Shown: one piece after another, positions 42,958-55,000 of the stretch
Position numbering within the stretch: position 1 is the stretch's first letter
How the letters are laid out: each line of letters opens with the position of its first letter
Assembly (NCBI GenBank): GCA_019634925.1
Contig: JAHCAL010000002.1
Coordinates: forward strand, 186,001 to 250,000
Direction of reading: 5' to 3'
Length of the DNA: 64,000 bases
DNA from: Pseudomonadales bacterium
Lineage (GTDB): Bacteria; Pseudomonadota; Gammaproteobacteria; Pseudomonadales; Azotimanducaceae
Program-made: the position numbers and the translations under genes
The notes under the pieces: generated by a model
Seen by the model: the letters and a program-made list of their open reading frames with translations, nothing else
What the model was told of the DNA's origin: nothing
Database searches by the model: none

Positions 42958-45639
42958 ATGACCGATGCGGGTGCACTGATCCTGACGCCGACCGCACGCC
43001 TTGCGCGCAGCGCGGCGCTGCGCCATGCCGAGCAGCAGGCCACCGCCGCCCGGGCCTGGCTGGCACCGCGCATCCTGAGCTTCCCGGCATGGCTCGCGGA
43101 CCTGCGCACGCACTACTTCCTGATGGCCGACGATCGGCGGATACCGATCGACAGCGGCCAGGCGCGGGTGCTGTGGCAAGGGCTCATCGATCGCGACGTG
43201 TTCGTCGGCGAACCAGAGGTTGCCGAACTGGCGGAACGTGCCTGGCGGCGCATTCACGAGTTCGCGCTGCCTTTGCCCGAAACCTGGCCCGTCCTGCACC
43301 TGTCCGAGGACAACCGCCGCTTCCGCGAATGGGCGGGACGCTACCGGCGCACCTGTACCGAGCGCGGCCTGGTCGACGAATGGGCGTTCGCCGCGGAATT
43401 GCCCGAGCTGATCCGGACCGGCGCCATCACGGCACCGGCGCACATCACCCTGCTCGGCTTCGACCTCGAGATGACACCGCTGCAGCAGCGGGTCCTGGCC
43501 GCACTGCGTGACGCCGGCAGCACGCTCACGTATCCGAGCGATGATCCGGGCAACCCGGGCGAGCCGGTCCTCGTGAGGATTCAGCACCCCGAAGACGAAC
43601 TCGCGGCTGCCGCACGCTGGGCGCGCGAACACCTGCGCGGCGCGCCCGATGCGCGCATTGCGGTGGTGGTCCCGGATCTCACAGCCAGGCTCGCCATGGC
43701 GGCGCGCGCGTTCCAGCAGGTCATGGACCCGCCGGCCTACCGTCTCATGGACGCCGGACCGCCGCCGTGGCACATATCGCTCGGCGAATCGCTCCCCGAC
43801 TGGCCGCTGGTTCGCGACGCGCTCGCGGCTCTGGCACTGTCCGACCGCGAGATCACCCAGCCCGAAGCCGCGCGGCTGCTGCGCTCGCCCTTCCTTGCCG
43901 GCTGGGATCTGGAGCACGCGCAACGCGCGCGGGCACTTGCCCGACTCACCGCGGACGCACCCTACACCGTGACCCCGGCAGAACTGGTCCGGTTGACCCG
44001 CGAGGCCGACGCCATACAGCTCGCGGCCCGGCTCGAGCACTGGCTCGACGCGCGCCGCGCGCACGCGGACGCGACGCAACCCTCGGTCTGGGCGGCCCGG
44101 TTCCAGACCGAACTCGGCGCAGCCGGCTTCGGCCGCGGTCGCACGCTCGACAGCCGCGAGTACCAGGTCCTCGGCCGGTGGCACGAACTGCTCGAGTCGT
44201 TCAGCGCCATGGACCTCGCGACCGAACGTCCCGTGTCGCGCGACGCCGCACTCGACCTGCTTCGCGAACGCGCCGCGGCGGCCGTCTTCCGCGAGCAGAA
44301 CCCGGGCGCACCGATCGAGATCCTCGGCGTCGAGGAAGCGCTCGGTGCCCGCTTCGACGCGGTCTGGCTGACCAGCCTCGACAGCGAGACCTGGCCCCTG
44401 CCGGCCCGCCGGGATCCACTGATTCCGCGCGCGTTGCAGGAACACCTGCCGGGCGCCACGGCCGCGGGCGCGCTCACGCTCGCACGCCGGCAGCTCGTAC
44501 TGCTCGCCGGCAGGGCACCGGTGGTGATCGGGAGCTACACGATCGGCAGCGGCGACGAGCCCCGTCAGCCGACCGCCCTGCTGCGTTTCGCCGGGATCGT
44601 CGCGCACGACGATCTGGCGGCGCTCGCGGCGCCGCCCTGGCATGCCGCCGCGATGGCGCCGGTTCAGGACGATGCCCGTGCACCGCCGCTCGTGCAGACC
44701 GACACCGGCGGCGGCACCACGCTGCTCCGCCACCAGTCGGCCTGTCCGTTCCGCGCGTTCGCGGAACGCCGTCTCGGCGCGATCGATCTGCGAACGCCCC
44801 GCCCCGGCCTCGATGCCGCGCAACGCGGCACGATCATCCATCGTGCCCTGGAAGCGTTCTGGGACGGTCTCGAGGGTCGCCAGGCGCTGCGGCAACTCGA
44901 CGACACGGTACGCCGGCAGCGTGTCGATGCGGCTGTCGAACGGGCGCTCGAGCGCTTCACGGCCCGCTACCGGCTGCTGCTCTCGCCGCGCGGCCGCGAG
45001 CTCGAACACCGCCGTACCGCCCTCGTGGTCGAACGGTGGCTGGCACTCGAAGCCGAGCGCGAGGATTTCGCGGTGCTGGGGCACGAGCACAAGATCCGGA
45101 TGACGTTCGCCGGCCTGTCACTCGAAGGCAAGATCGATCGCATCGACCGGCTTCCGGACGGCGGTTCGCTGCTGATCGACTACAAGACCGGCATGGCCCG
45201 CAAGGGCGACTGGGCGCCCGAGCAACGTATCGTCGACCCACAGCTGCCGGCATACGCCGTCACGGTCGAGCCGCCGCCGGACGGCATCGCCTTCGCGCGG
45301 ATCCGGCCGGAACGGCTCGAATTCGCCGGCATCGCTGCCCACGTCACCGGCACACCCGGCATCACGCGACTGGCCGACGACGGCAGGAACTTTCCGGACC
45401 ACGACGACTGGCCACGACTGCTCGCGACGTGGCGCGCGGTGCTCGATGCGCTGGCCGAGGATTTCCAGGCCGGTTTCGCCGAGGTGAATCCACGCCGGCC
45501 CGGCGAATGCGCGCGCTGCCATCTGCACGCGCTCTGCCGGATCCGCGAACGCGCGGGCGCCGCGCAGGACACCGGGTCCTGGACCAGTCCCTGGAACGAC
45601 GCCGGCAGAGCGGCCGGGGGAGACGCCGAGGATGGCTGA
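42958..45639 (+). CDS. AddB-like nuclease with inactive helicase half and Fe-S cluster
   Basis: 893 residues from ATG 42958, six bases after a CATAAT box (42946-42951), so the message may be nearly leaderless. No Walker A is visible near the N-terminus (GALILTPTARLARSAALRHAE), so the helicase-like part is structural. The C-terminal RecB-type nuclease has GKIDRIDRLPDGGSLLIDYKTG (Asp and Lys of the active site). An AddB-like iron-sulfur ligand set is present: Cys in SACPFRAFAERR and the triad CARCHLHALC near the end. This is the proteobacterial TIGR03623-type partner of the following helicase gene, overlapping it by 8 bases. Confidence 0.87.
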   Translation: MTDAGALILTPTARLARSAALRHAEQQATAARAWLAPRILSFPAWLADLRTHYFLMADDRRIPIDSGQARVLWQGLIDRDVFVGEPEVAELAERAWRRIHEFALPLPETWPVLHLSEDNRRFREWAGRYRRTCTERGLVDEWAFAAELPELIRTGAITAPAHITLLGFDLEMTPLQQRVLAALRDAGSTLTYPSDDPGNPGEPVLVRIQHPEDELAAAARWAREHLRGAPDARIAVVVPDLTARLAMAARAFQQVMDPPAYRLMDAGPPPWHISLGESLPDWPLVRDALAALALSDREITQPEAARLLRSPFLAGWDLEHAQRARALARLTADAPYTVTPAELVRLTREADAIQLAARLEHWLDARRAHADATQPSVWAARFQTELGAAGFGRGRTLDSREYQVLGRWHELLESFSAMDLATERPVSRDAALDLLRERAAAAVFREQNPGAPIEILGVEEALGARFDAVWLTSLDSETWPLPARRDPLIPRALQEHLPGATAAGALTLARRQLVLLAGRAPVVIGSYTIGSGDEPRQPTALLRFAGIVAHDDLAALAAPPWHAAAMAPVQDDARAPPLVQTDTGGGTTLLRHQSACPFRAFAERRLGAIDLRTPRPGLDAAQRGTIIHRALEAFWDGLEGRQALRQLDDTVRRQRVDAAVERALERFTARYRLLLSPRGRELEHRRTALVVERWLALEAEREDFAVLGHEHKIRMTFAGLSLEGKIDRIDRLPDGGSLLIDYKTGMARKGDWAPEQRIVDPQLPAYAVTVEPPPDGIAFARIRPERLEFAGIAAHVTGTPGITRLADDGRNFPDHDDWPRLLATWRAVLDALAEDFQAGFAEVNPRRPGECARCHLHALCRIRERAGAAQDTGSWTSPWNDAGRAAGGDAEDG

Positions 45640-48600
45640 TGCCGCCGCACGCGCGGCCGCCGTACTGCCGCACCGCTCGGTGATCGTCCAGGCGCCGGCC
45701 GGTTCCGGCAAGACCACGCTGCTGGTCGAGCGGTTCCTGGCGCTGCTCGCGGTCGTCGACGAACCCGAGGAGATCCTCGCGATCACCTTCACGCGCAAGG
45801 CGGCGGCGGAGATGAAGCAGCGGATTCTCCAGTACCTGCGCCCGGACCACGCGCCGCAGGGCGCGCACGAAGCCGCACCGTTGGCACGCGCCCGGGCGAT
45901 TGCCGACAAGGTCGCGCACTGGGGCCTCGCCGACAACCCGCAGCGTCTGCTGATCCGCACCATCGACAGTTTCAACCACTACCTGGCGCGCACCATGCCG
46001 GTCGCGACCGCGCTCGGCCCGGTGCCGGTTCCCGCGGACAATACTCGCGCGCTCTATCGCCGCGCCGCGCGTCGCGTACTCGCGCGCCTCGACACCCGGG
46101 ACGAAATCGTCGACGACCTCTGCACCCTGCTCGAATGGCGCGACCACCGCAGCCAGGACGTCGAGGACCTGCTGACCGAACTCTTGCCGCGCCGCGAGCA
46201 GTGGCTGCGCGCGCTGGCCATCGCCGGCGGGCCGGACCGGGACGCCCTCGAAGCGCTCCTCGGCACGCTCGTCACGCAGCGCATTGCCGGAAGCGCCATG
46301 CAACTCGAGGGCGCGCTGACCGCCGCCGGTTCCACGGTCGCGGAGCTGATGACGCTCGGCACGTTCGCGGTCAACAACCGCCAGAACGCAGTCGAGCAGG
46401 CCGCCTGGGGCCCATATGCGGACTCGTTCGATCTGCCGGACACCGACCCGTCCGGCCTGGGCGCGTGGCAGCTGATCGCAGACCTGTTCGTCACTCAGCT
46501 GGGCAAGCTGCGCAAAACAGTGAACAAGACGCAGGGATTCCCTGCCGGCACCGTCGAGCGCACGCGCTTCATCGAGATCCTCGACCACGTGCAGGGCAAT
46601 GCGGGCCTCGAGAGCGCTCTGGCTGCCATCCGCACCCTCCCGGACCCGGCGTACCGGGACGACGAGTGGCAGGTACTGGAAGCGCTGGTCCGCGTACTGA
46701 AGCGCACCGCGGCGGAGCTGCAACTGCTGTTCGCCCGCACCGGCCAGACTGATTTCACGGGGCTCGCGAGCGCCGCCCTGCACGGCCTCGGCAGCGCGGA
46801 GGATGGCTTCACGGATCTCGGCCTGTACCTCGACCGGCGCATCCGGCACGTCCTGGTGGACGAGTTCCAGGACACCAACTGGGGCCAGCTGCACCTCCTC
46901 GAGAAGCTGACCGCCGGCTGGGCGCCCGACGACGGGCACACGCTGTTCCTGGTCGGGGATCCGATGCAGTCGATCTACCGCTTTCGCGAAGCGGACGTCG
47001 GGCTCTTCATCCGCAGCCGCGACCAGGGCATCGGCCAGGTGCGGCTCGATTCGTTGCGGCTCACCCGCAACTTCCGTGCCCGGGCTGGCATCGTCGATTG
47101 GGTCAACGAACGGATCGGACCGATCTTCCCGACGGTCGAAGACGTCTCGGCCGGTGCGGTCGCGTACGCGCCGTCCGAGCCCGGACGCGCCGACGGCGGT
47201 GTCGTGGCCTGCCGCGCGTTCGCGGATCAGGCCGCGGAAGCCGACGCCATCGCCCGGCAGGTCGCCGCCGCGCTCGATCAGCACAGGGATGACCCGGCGT
47301 ATCGCGCGGCGATCATCGTACGCGCGCGCAGCCACCTCGGCGCGATCCTGCCGGCGCTCGAACGGCACGGCGTTCCCTACCGGGCCGTCCGTCTCGATCC
47401 GCTCCTTGCGCGGCCCGTCGTGCAGGATCTGCTCGCGCTCACGCGCGTTCTCCTGCAACCCGCCGACCGGGCCGCGCTCCTCGCCGTGCTGCGGGCGCCG
47501 TTCGCAGGGCTCACACTCGCCGACCTGCACGCACTCGCGGGCGATGGGAACACGCCCGAAGATCCAGACGCGCTGGCGCGGCTCTCGCCGGACGGACGGT
47601 GGCGCGCCGGGCGTGTTTTCGCAGCGCTCGCGGACGCACACGCCAACTGGCGCCGGCGGTCGGTGCGGGAACTCGTCGAGGGGCTCTGGCAGCGCCTCGG
47701 CGGGCCGGCCTGCTGCGTACGACCGGCGTCCGACCTCGCCGACGCGGCAGCGTATCTCGATGCACTCGAGCGCGCGGAAGCGGATCACCTGCTCGACGAC
47801 TGGAATGATTTCGCGGAGGCGCTCCTCGACGTCTACGCGGAAGGCGACCCGCCGCGCGAAGACGTCCGGCTCGAGATCCTCACCATGCATGGCGCGAAAG
47901 GCCTCGAATGGGATCTCGTCGTGCTCCCCGCGCTCGACCGCCGCCCGGGCGGAACGGACCGCACGCTCCTGCACTGGCTGCCGTTCACCGACGAAGCGGA
48001 CCGCGAGCAGGTCCTGCTGGCGCCGCTGCGCTCGGCCGTGGAGCGCTCGAATCCGGCGCTCGTACAGCTGATCCAGGGCGAACAGAAGCGCCGCGACGCG
48101 TGCGAACAGCAACGCCTGCTGTACGTCGCGGCAACGCGCGCGCGGGAGGCGCTCGTGCTGACCGCGACGGTCGCGCAGAACCCGGGCAGCGAGATCGTGC
48201 CTGCCGCCGGGAGCCTGCTCGCGATCCTGTGGCCCACGACCGCGGCCGCGTTCGTCGCGAACCTCGATGCGGCGGATCCCGTGGCGAGCGCCGCCGCGCC
48301 CGTACCCGATCAGTCGCTGCGCCGCGTCGAGCATGGCTGGGCGCCCGGCTGTGCGGAACGGCTGCACTGGACGCCCACGCTCACGCCACGCGAACCGACG
48401 GTCGACATCGAGTTCAACTGGGCAGGCCTCGAGGCGCGGCGGGCGGGTACCGTCCTGCACAGGCTGCTGGAACGTACCGGACGACTCGGCATCGAAGCGC
48501 TCACCACGGCCGAACGCGCCCGTGTCCTCGACCGGATTCCGGTCCTGCTGCAGGCCATGGGCAGTGCGAACGAGGCACTGGTTCGCACTGCGGCCATCGT

Positions 48601-48955
48601 TCGCGACGCATTCGAACGCACCGTGGACAGCGCCACGGGGCGCTGGCTCCTGAGCGCCCGGCACGCCGAGGCGGCCTGCGAACTCGCCATCAGCGGCATC
48701 GTCGACGGGCAGCTGGTCAACGCCGTCGTCGATCGGACGTTCGTCGACGCCGACGGCACGCGGTGGATCATCGACTACAAGTCGGGTTATCACGCCGGAG
48801 CGGACCTCGCAACGTTCCTCGAACAGGAACGCGAACGGTATGCAGCACAGCTCGACCGCTACCGGCGCCTGTTCCGGCAGCTCGAGGACCGACCGGTGCG
48901 CACCGCCCTGTATCTGCCCCGGCACGGACGGTTGGCGGAAGTCGATGGCGCCTGA
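45632..48955 (+). CDS. AddA-like UvrD-family helicase/nuclease
   Basis: 1107 residues starting inside the end of the nuclease gene. SF1 motifs: Walker A VIVQAPAGSGKTTLLVERF, LAITFTRKAAAEMKQRI, Walker B VDEFQDTNWGQL, PMQSIYRFREADVG, LTRNFRAR, LTMHGAKGLEWDLVVLP. A C-terminal RecB-type nuclease follows (VVDRTFVDADGTRWIIDYKSG near residue 1040). Together with the preceding protein it should process double-strand DNA ends for recombination, replacing RecBCD. No Chi sequence or RecC-like third subunit gene is visible here. Confidence 0.9.
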   Translation: MADAAARAAAVLPHRSVIVQAPAGSGKTTLLVERFLALLAVVDEPEEILAITFTRKAAAEMKQRILQYLRPDHAPQGAHEAAPLARARAIADKVAHWGLADNPQRLLIRTIDSFNHYLARTMPVATALGPVPVPADNTRALYRRAARRVLARLDTRDEIVDDLCTLLEWRDHRSQDVEDLLTELLPRREQWLRALAIAGGPDRDALEALLGTLVTQRIAGSAMQLEGALTAAGSTVAELMTLGTFAVNNRQNAVEQAAWGPYADSFDLPDTDPSGLGAWQLIADLFVTQLGKLRKTVNKTQGFPAGTVERTRFIEILDHVQGNAGLESALAAIRTLPDPAYRDDEWQVLEALVRVLKRTAAELQLLFARTGQTDFTGLASAALHGLGSAEDGFTDLGLYLDRRIRHVLVDEFQDTNWGQLHLLEKLTAGWAPDDGHTLFLVGDPMQSIYRFREADVGLFIRSRDQGIGQVRLDSLRLTRNFRARAGIVDWVNERIGPIFPTVEDVSAGAVAYAPSEPGRADGGVVACRAFADQAAEADAIARQVAAALDQHRDDPAYRAAIIVRARSHLGAILPALERHGVPYRAVRLDPLLARPVVQDLLALTRVLLQPADRAALLAVLRAPFAGLTLADLHALAGDGNTPEDPDALARLSPDGRWRAGRVFAALADAHANWRRRSVRELVEGLWQRLGGPACCVRPASDLADAAAYLDALERAEADHLLDDWNDFAEALLDVYAEGDPPREDVRLEILTMHGAKGLEWDLVVLPALDRRPGGTDRTLLHWLPFTDEADREQVLLAPLRSAVERSNPALVQLIQGEQKRRDACEQQRLLYVAATRAREALVLTATVAQNPGSEIVPAAGSLLAILWPTTAAAFVANLDAADPVASAAAPVPDQSLRRVEHGWAPGCAERLHWTPTLTPREPTVDIEFNWAGLEARRAGTVLHRLLERTGRLGIEALTTAERARVLDRIPVLLQAMGSANEALVRTAAIVRDAFERTVDSATGRWLLSARHAEAACELAISGIVDGQLVNAVVDRTFVDADGTRWIIDYKSGYHAGADLATFLEQERERYAAQLDRYRRLFRQLEDRPVRTALYLPRHGRLAEVDGA

Positions 48956-49005
48956 TCTCGGATCGCGTCTGCCTCGGTAACACCTTTGTCCGACGGGGAA
49001 CAGCC

Positions 49006-49034
49006 TTGGCACTGCGTCATGCCGCCGGTATCGT
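49006..49034 (+). promoter_or_regulatory. Likely sigma-70 promoter of tex
   Basis: TTGGCA (49006-49011, five of six matches), 17 bases, TATCGT (49029-49034, four of six), 34 bases before the ATG. It gives tex its own start after the helicase gene. Confidence 0.55.
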
Positions 49035-49068
49035 CGCTGCACTCTGATCGACCGGAACCGAAGCACCG

Positions 49069-51447
<2,379 letters not shown>

Positions 51448-51450
51448 TCG

Positions 51451-53514
51451 TCAGGGTGCGGGCGCGCCGGGCTCGACGACGCGCAATGCACGTCCGGCCG
51501 GGCGCAGCCGCCGGTCCAGTTCCAGCGCCCGCAACGCCTCCGCGGGACCAGTGGGGCGCCCATACAGGAATCCCTGGCCCTCCGGACACCCCTGCGCCAG
51601 CAGGTGTGCGTGCTGTGCCTCGGTCTCGATGCCCTCGGCAATGACCTGCAGACGCAGCGCCTCCGCCAGCGACAGCACCGCGCGCACGATGGCGGCATCT
51701 TCCGGATTGGTGACCAGGTCGCTCACGAAGTTGCGATCGATCTTGAGTGCGTGAATGGGGAAACGCTTCAGGTAGCTCAGCGACGAATACCCCATGCCGA
51801 AGTCGTCGATGGCGATGGTCACCTGCAGCGCACGCAGCCGTTCGAGCTGTTCGAGCGAGCGCTCGGCGTTGTCCATCAGCACGCTCTCGGTCAGTTCGAA
51901 CTCGACGCAGTCCGGCGGCAGGCGCAGGTCCGTCAGAATGCAGGCGACCCGGTCCACCAGTTCCGGATCCTGGAACTGGCGCCCCGACAGGTTGATCGAA
52001 ATGCCGAGATCGCGGTGACCCGCGGCATGCCACTGTGCCAGTTGCCGACAGGCTTCCTCGATTACCCAGTAGCCGATCGGGATGATGAGTCCGGTCTCCT
52101 CCGCAAGGGGAATGAACTCCGCCGGTGCGATCAGTCCATTCAGTGGATCCTGCCAGCGCAGCAGCGCCTCGAACCCCCTGATGCGGCGCGTTGCGAGTTC
52201 GGTGCGTGGCTGGTAGTGCAGCAGGAATTCGCCACGCTCGCCGGCACGCCGCAAGCTCGCTTCGAGCTGCATGCGGCGCTCGTTCTCTGCGTTCATCAAC
52301 GGCGCGTAGAACATGAAGCGTCCACGACCCGACTGCTTGGCCTGGTACATGGCGGTGTCCGCATTGCGCGTCAGCGTGGCCACGTCGCGACCGTCGTCGG
52401 GGTAAAGGCTGATCCCCACGCTCGCGTTGATGAAGACCTCGCGGCCTTCGAGGACGTACACCTGCTGCATGGCCTGGATGATCTTGGCGGCGACTGCATC
52501 CAGGTCGCGCGGGCTCTTCACGTCCTCGACGATCAGGGTGAACTCGTCGCCGCCGAGGCGCGCCAGCGTATCGGACTTGCGCAGCACCGCCTGCATGCGC
52601 CGCGAAGCCTCGCGCAGCAATGCGTCGCCGGCCTGGTGACCGAGCGTGTCGTTGACGAACTTGAAGCGGTCGAGGTCGATGTAGAAGAGTGCGAAGCGCC
52701 CGCCGTGCCGCTCGGCCCGCACCACCATCTGTCCGAGCCGATCGAACAGGAGCGCGCGGTTCGGCAGTCCGGTCAGGGGGTCGTAGTAGGCGAGGTGCTC
52801 CAGCGCCCGTTCTGCGCGATCCAGTTCCAGCATGTGGCCGTGCAGGTTGCGCAGGGCGTCGTAGCGCTTGCGCAGGCTGGAGCGCAGCGCCACCGAGCCG
52901 CCGAATCCGAGCACGTGCGCGAGCAGCAGGGTCATCGCGAGCAGCGTCGCGGCCGCACCCTCCACGCCCTGCCAGACGATGTATCCATACGCCGACGCCA
53001 CGCTCAGCAGCAGGGCGACCAGCACCTGGACCAGCAGGTGCAGCGGCACCATGTAGATCGCGAGCATGACGACCACGTCGGTCGCGAGGTGGCCCGGCAC
53101 GCCCGCGGCGCCATGGCCGAGTCCGTAGCGCACGCAGCAGAACAGCGCGACCCCGAACGCGGCGAGCCCGCACAGTCCGTGCACCATCGCAGGGGTCTTC
53201 GCCCTGTAGAGCGCGACGAGCGCCGCGATCAGCAGGACGACGTAGACCGATCGCAGGGTGATGTAGAGATTCCGTTCCGGGCCCTCGAAGCGCAGGTCGG
53301 TCAGCAGGAACCCGAGCGATACCGGAATCAGCAGCATGAGCATGATGCGCCCGCGCGGGCGTTCCTGGTCCACCAGCCAGGTCGACCAGGGCTGGCGCGC
53401 CGCCTCGAATGCGACATTGCCAGCGTCGTCGCGCGCCCGCTCCGCATTCACCCGCCAGTTCACGCCTGCTCTGACCCCGCTCTCGATGGCCGGTCCCGAT
53501 CCAGCTTCGAGCAT
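51451..53514 (-). CDS. Membrane GGDEF-EAL cyclic-di-GMP protein
   Basis: 687 residues from ATG 53514; the frame is open to 53562 but the earlier start lacks support, and either site is weak. Residues about 60-240 hold five to six membrane helices. GGDEF domain with active site RLGGDEFTLIVED (about 300-460). EAL domain with RGFEALLRWQDPLNGLIAPAEFIPLAEETGLI, EFELTESVLMDN, DDFGMGYSSLSYLKRFPI and IAEGIET, so the phosphodiesterase residues look intact. It both makes and breaks, or senses, cyclic-di-GMP at the inner membrane. Which activity dominates cannot be said. Single gene. Confidence 0.92.
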   Translation of the reverse strand: MLEAGSGPAIESGVRAGVNWRVNAERARDDAGNVAFEAARQPWSTWLVDQERPRGRIMLMLLIPVSLGFLLTDLRFEGPERNLYITLRSVYVVLLIAALVALYRAKTPAMVHGLCGLAAFGVALFCCVRYGLGHGAAGVPGHLATDVVVMLAIYMVPLHLLVQVLVALLLSVASAYGYIVWQGVEGAAATLLAMTLLLAHVLGFGGSVALRSSLRKRYDALRNLHGHMLELDRAERALEHLAYYDPLTGLPNRALLFDRLGQMVVRAERHGGRFALFYIDLDRFKFVNDTLGHQAGDALLREASRRMQAVLRKSDTLARLGGDEFTLIVEDVKSPRDLDAVAAKIIQAMQQVYVLEGREVFINASVGISLYPDDGRDVATLTRNADTAMYQAKQSGRGRFMFYAPLMNAENERRMQLEASLRRAGERGEFLLHYQPRTELATRRIRGFEALLRWQDPLNGLIAPAEFIPLAEETGLIIPIGYWVIEEACRQLAQWHAAGHRDLGISINLSGRQFQDPELVDRVACILTDLRLPPDCVEFELTESVLMDNAERSLEQLERLRALQVTIAIDDFGMGYSSLSYLKRFPIHALKIDRNFVSDLVTNPEDAAIVRAVLSLAEALRLQVIAEGIETEAQHAHLLAQGCPEGQGFLYGRPTGPAEALRALELDRRLRPAGRALRVVEPGAPAP

Positions 53515-53643
53515 AGGCGAATCGGTCCACGCACCACGGTCAGGACCGCACAAATGTGGCACGCGTCACAGCGCGCCCGTGACGGACGGATGCAGCGGTC
53601 GCTGGTGCAGCAGGCCGGCGGTTCGGTCGCCCGAGGCTACCCG

Positions 53644-54270
53644 TCAGGGCTGCCAGGCGAGCGCGAGCAGCATCATGACGATCGCGACGAGCCACCCGGC
53701 CGCGATGCGCGCGCCGAGTTGGATCCACGCGGACGGCAGGTGTTCGCGCAGGAAGTCGACGGCACCGAACACCAGCAGCAGCAGAAAATTCGCCCCGACG
53801 AAACTGCCCGCGACGGTCACCAGCACCGCGCCGGTCGGCCCCGGGTCGGGCACCGATCCGAGCCCGATGGCGATCCCCGCCGCGGCGCCGAGCCCGACCG
53901 CGGTCCAGGTGCCGGTCCGGGAATCAGGCCGCGGCGCGACCACACAGGCAAGCGCGGCCGCGAGCGCGACGGCGAGCGGCAGCCACGCGAGCGTCGTCCT
54001 GGCGCCGTCCGTGAAGGACCACGCGAGCCCGGCGCCAAGCGCCAGGGCGAACAGGCCCCAGGCAGGCCGTGCGACGACCGGTCCGTGAACCCCGAGCAGC
54101 ATGCCGAGGGCAATGGCGCAGAGCAGCGGCTCGGGTGCGCCGGCAGGATGCAGGAACCCGACGTAAAACCCCTCGATGCCCGGCAACGGGCTGTGCGCGA
54201 GCGCGGCACCCGGGCACGCCAGGAGCGCGGCCGCGCTGGCGCGCGGCACCACGGCCGGTCGACGCGCCAT
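53644..54270 (-). CDS. HupE/UreJ-like membrane protein, divergent copy
   Basis: 208 residues from ATG 54270, overlapping the stop of the upstream HupE gene by one base (TGATG). Signal-like start, then about six membrane helices. The region HSPLPGIEGFYVGFLHPAG corresponds to the HupE start AHxGxGxxxGFxHPLxGWDH, but the G-W-D-H of that motif is replaced (APEPLL), and the second HGHA motif is missing. It is therefore either a degenerate paralogue or a partner with a changed site. Metal transport is doubtful for this chain alone. Confidence 0.75.
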   Translation of the reverse strand: MARRPAVVPRASAAALLACPGAALAHSPLPGIEGFYVGFLHPAGAPEPLLCAIALGMLLGVHGPVVARPAWGLFALALGAGLAWSFTDGARTTLAWLPLAVALAAALACVVAPRPDSRTGTWTAVGLGAAAGIAIGLGSVPDPGPTGAVLVTVAGSFVGANFLLLLVFGAVDFLREHLPSAWIQLGARIAAGWLVAIVMMLLALAWQP

Positions 54271-54872
54271 CAGGCGATCAGGAACACCGAGCCGACCGCG
54301 GCCACCGCCACCCCGCCGGCGCGCACCAGCCACGTCCCGGCGGGCCAGCGGACCAGCGTGCCGAACGCAATCCCGGCGAGGTGCAGCAGCCCGGTCGCGA
54401 GGACGAAGCCGAGCGCGTATGCGAACGGATTCACCGCTTCGGGCAGTTCCGTCCCGTGCGCGTGGCCGTGGAAGATCGCGAAGACCGCGACGATCACGAT
54501 CGCCACCAGGAGCGGCAGGCGCACGGCGAACGCCACCAGCAGGCCGAGCACCACGCCGGAAAGCGCGATCCCGGTCTCGACCGCCGGGAGCGGAACTCCG
54601 AGCACGCCGAGCGCGGCGCCACAGGCCATCACGAGCGGAAACACCACCGGCAGCAACCAGATCGCGGGTGCGCGCAGGAATGCTCCCCACAGACCCACTG
54701 CGACCATCGCGACCAGGTGATCCCAACCGAGCAGCGGGTGAACGAACCCGCTCAGGAAACCGTCCGCCACCCCGTGACCGGCATGCGCCAGTGCGCCCCC
54801 GCTGAAGCCGAGCGCGACCAGCGCCGGCACGACCCGCGCGACTGCGCGCACGAACCCGGAATCCCGAACCAT
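54270..54872 (-). CDS. hupE: HupE/UreJ-family membrane protein
   Basis: 200 residues with GAGGAGGGCAGG before ATG 54872. Residues 1-29 look like a cleaved signal (ALVALGFSGGALAHA), then HPLLGWDHLVAMVAVGLWG and IFHGHAHGTELPEA, the two His motifs of nickel/cobalt permeases. HupE and UreJ carry nickel for hydrogenase or urease. Neither enzyme is encoded in this window, so the physiological metal is uncertain. It couples to a second, degenerate HupE-like gene. Confidence 0.86.
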   Translation of the reverse strand: MVRDSGFVRAVARVVPALVALGFSGGALAHAGHGVADGFLSGFVHPLLGWDHLVAMVAVGLWGAFLRAPAIWLLPVVFPLVMACGAALGVLGVPLPAVETGIALSGVVLGLLVAFAVRLPLLVAIVIVAVFAIFHGHAHGTELPEAVNPFAYALGFVLATGLLHLAGIAFGTLVRWPAGTWLVRAGGVAVAAVGSVFLIA

Positions 54873-54921
54873 CGACCTGCCCTCCTCGTCCGACCGCGCG
54901 CCATGATAGCCGAGCGGCCCG

Positions 54922-55000
54922 CCGCCTGCGCGCGCCGGGCGAACCAGAGGCTCGCACTCGTGCGCGCGTATCGCGCGCCTGGCGAGCCAGAGGCTCGCAC
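54922..55000 (-). repeat. Two GTGCGAGCC elements after the GMC oxidoreductase stop
   Basis: Read on the minus strand from the base after TGA: first unit begins at 55000, second at 54957 (43-base period). Each starts GTGCGAGCCTCTGG and continues TTCGCC or CTCGCC, then (A/C)GGCGCGC. GCGAGCC-TCT-GGCTCGC is a perfect 7-base hairpin in the first unit. Same family and orientation to the gene as at 23326 and 25219. Confidence 0.8.

Noticed and set aside
51604..54720. Open frame of 1038 codons on the plus strand
   Set aside because: Opposite the GGDEF-EAL and HupE genes; sequence is Arg/His/Gln-rich and repetitive with no recognised domain, the usual shadow of GC-rich genes.
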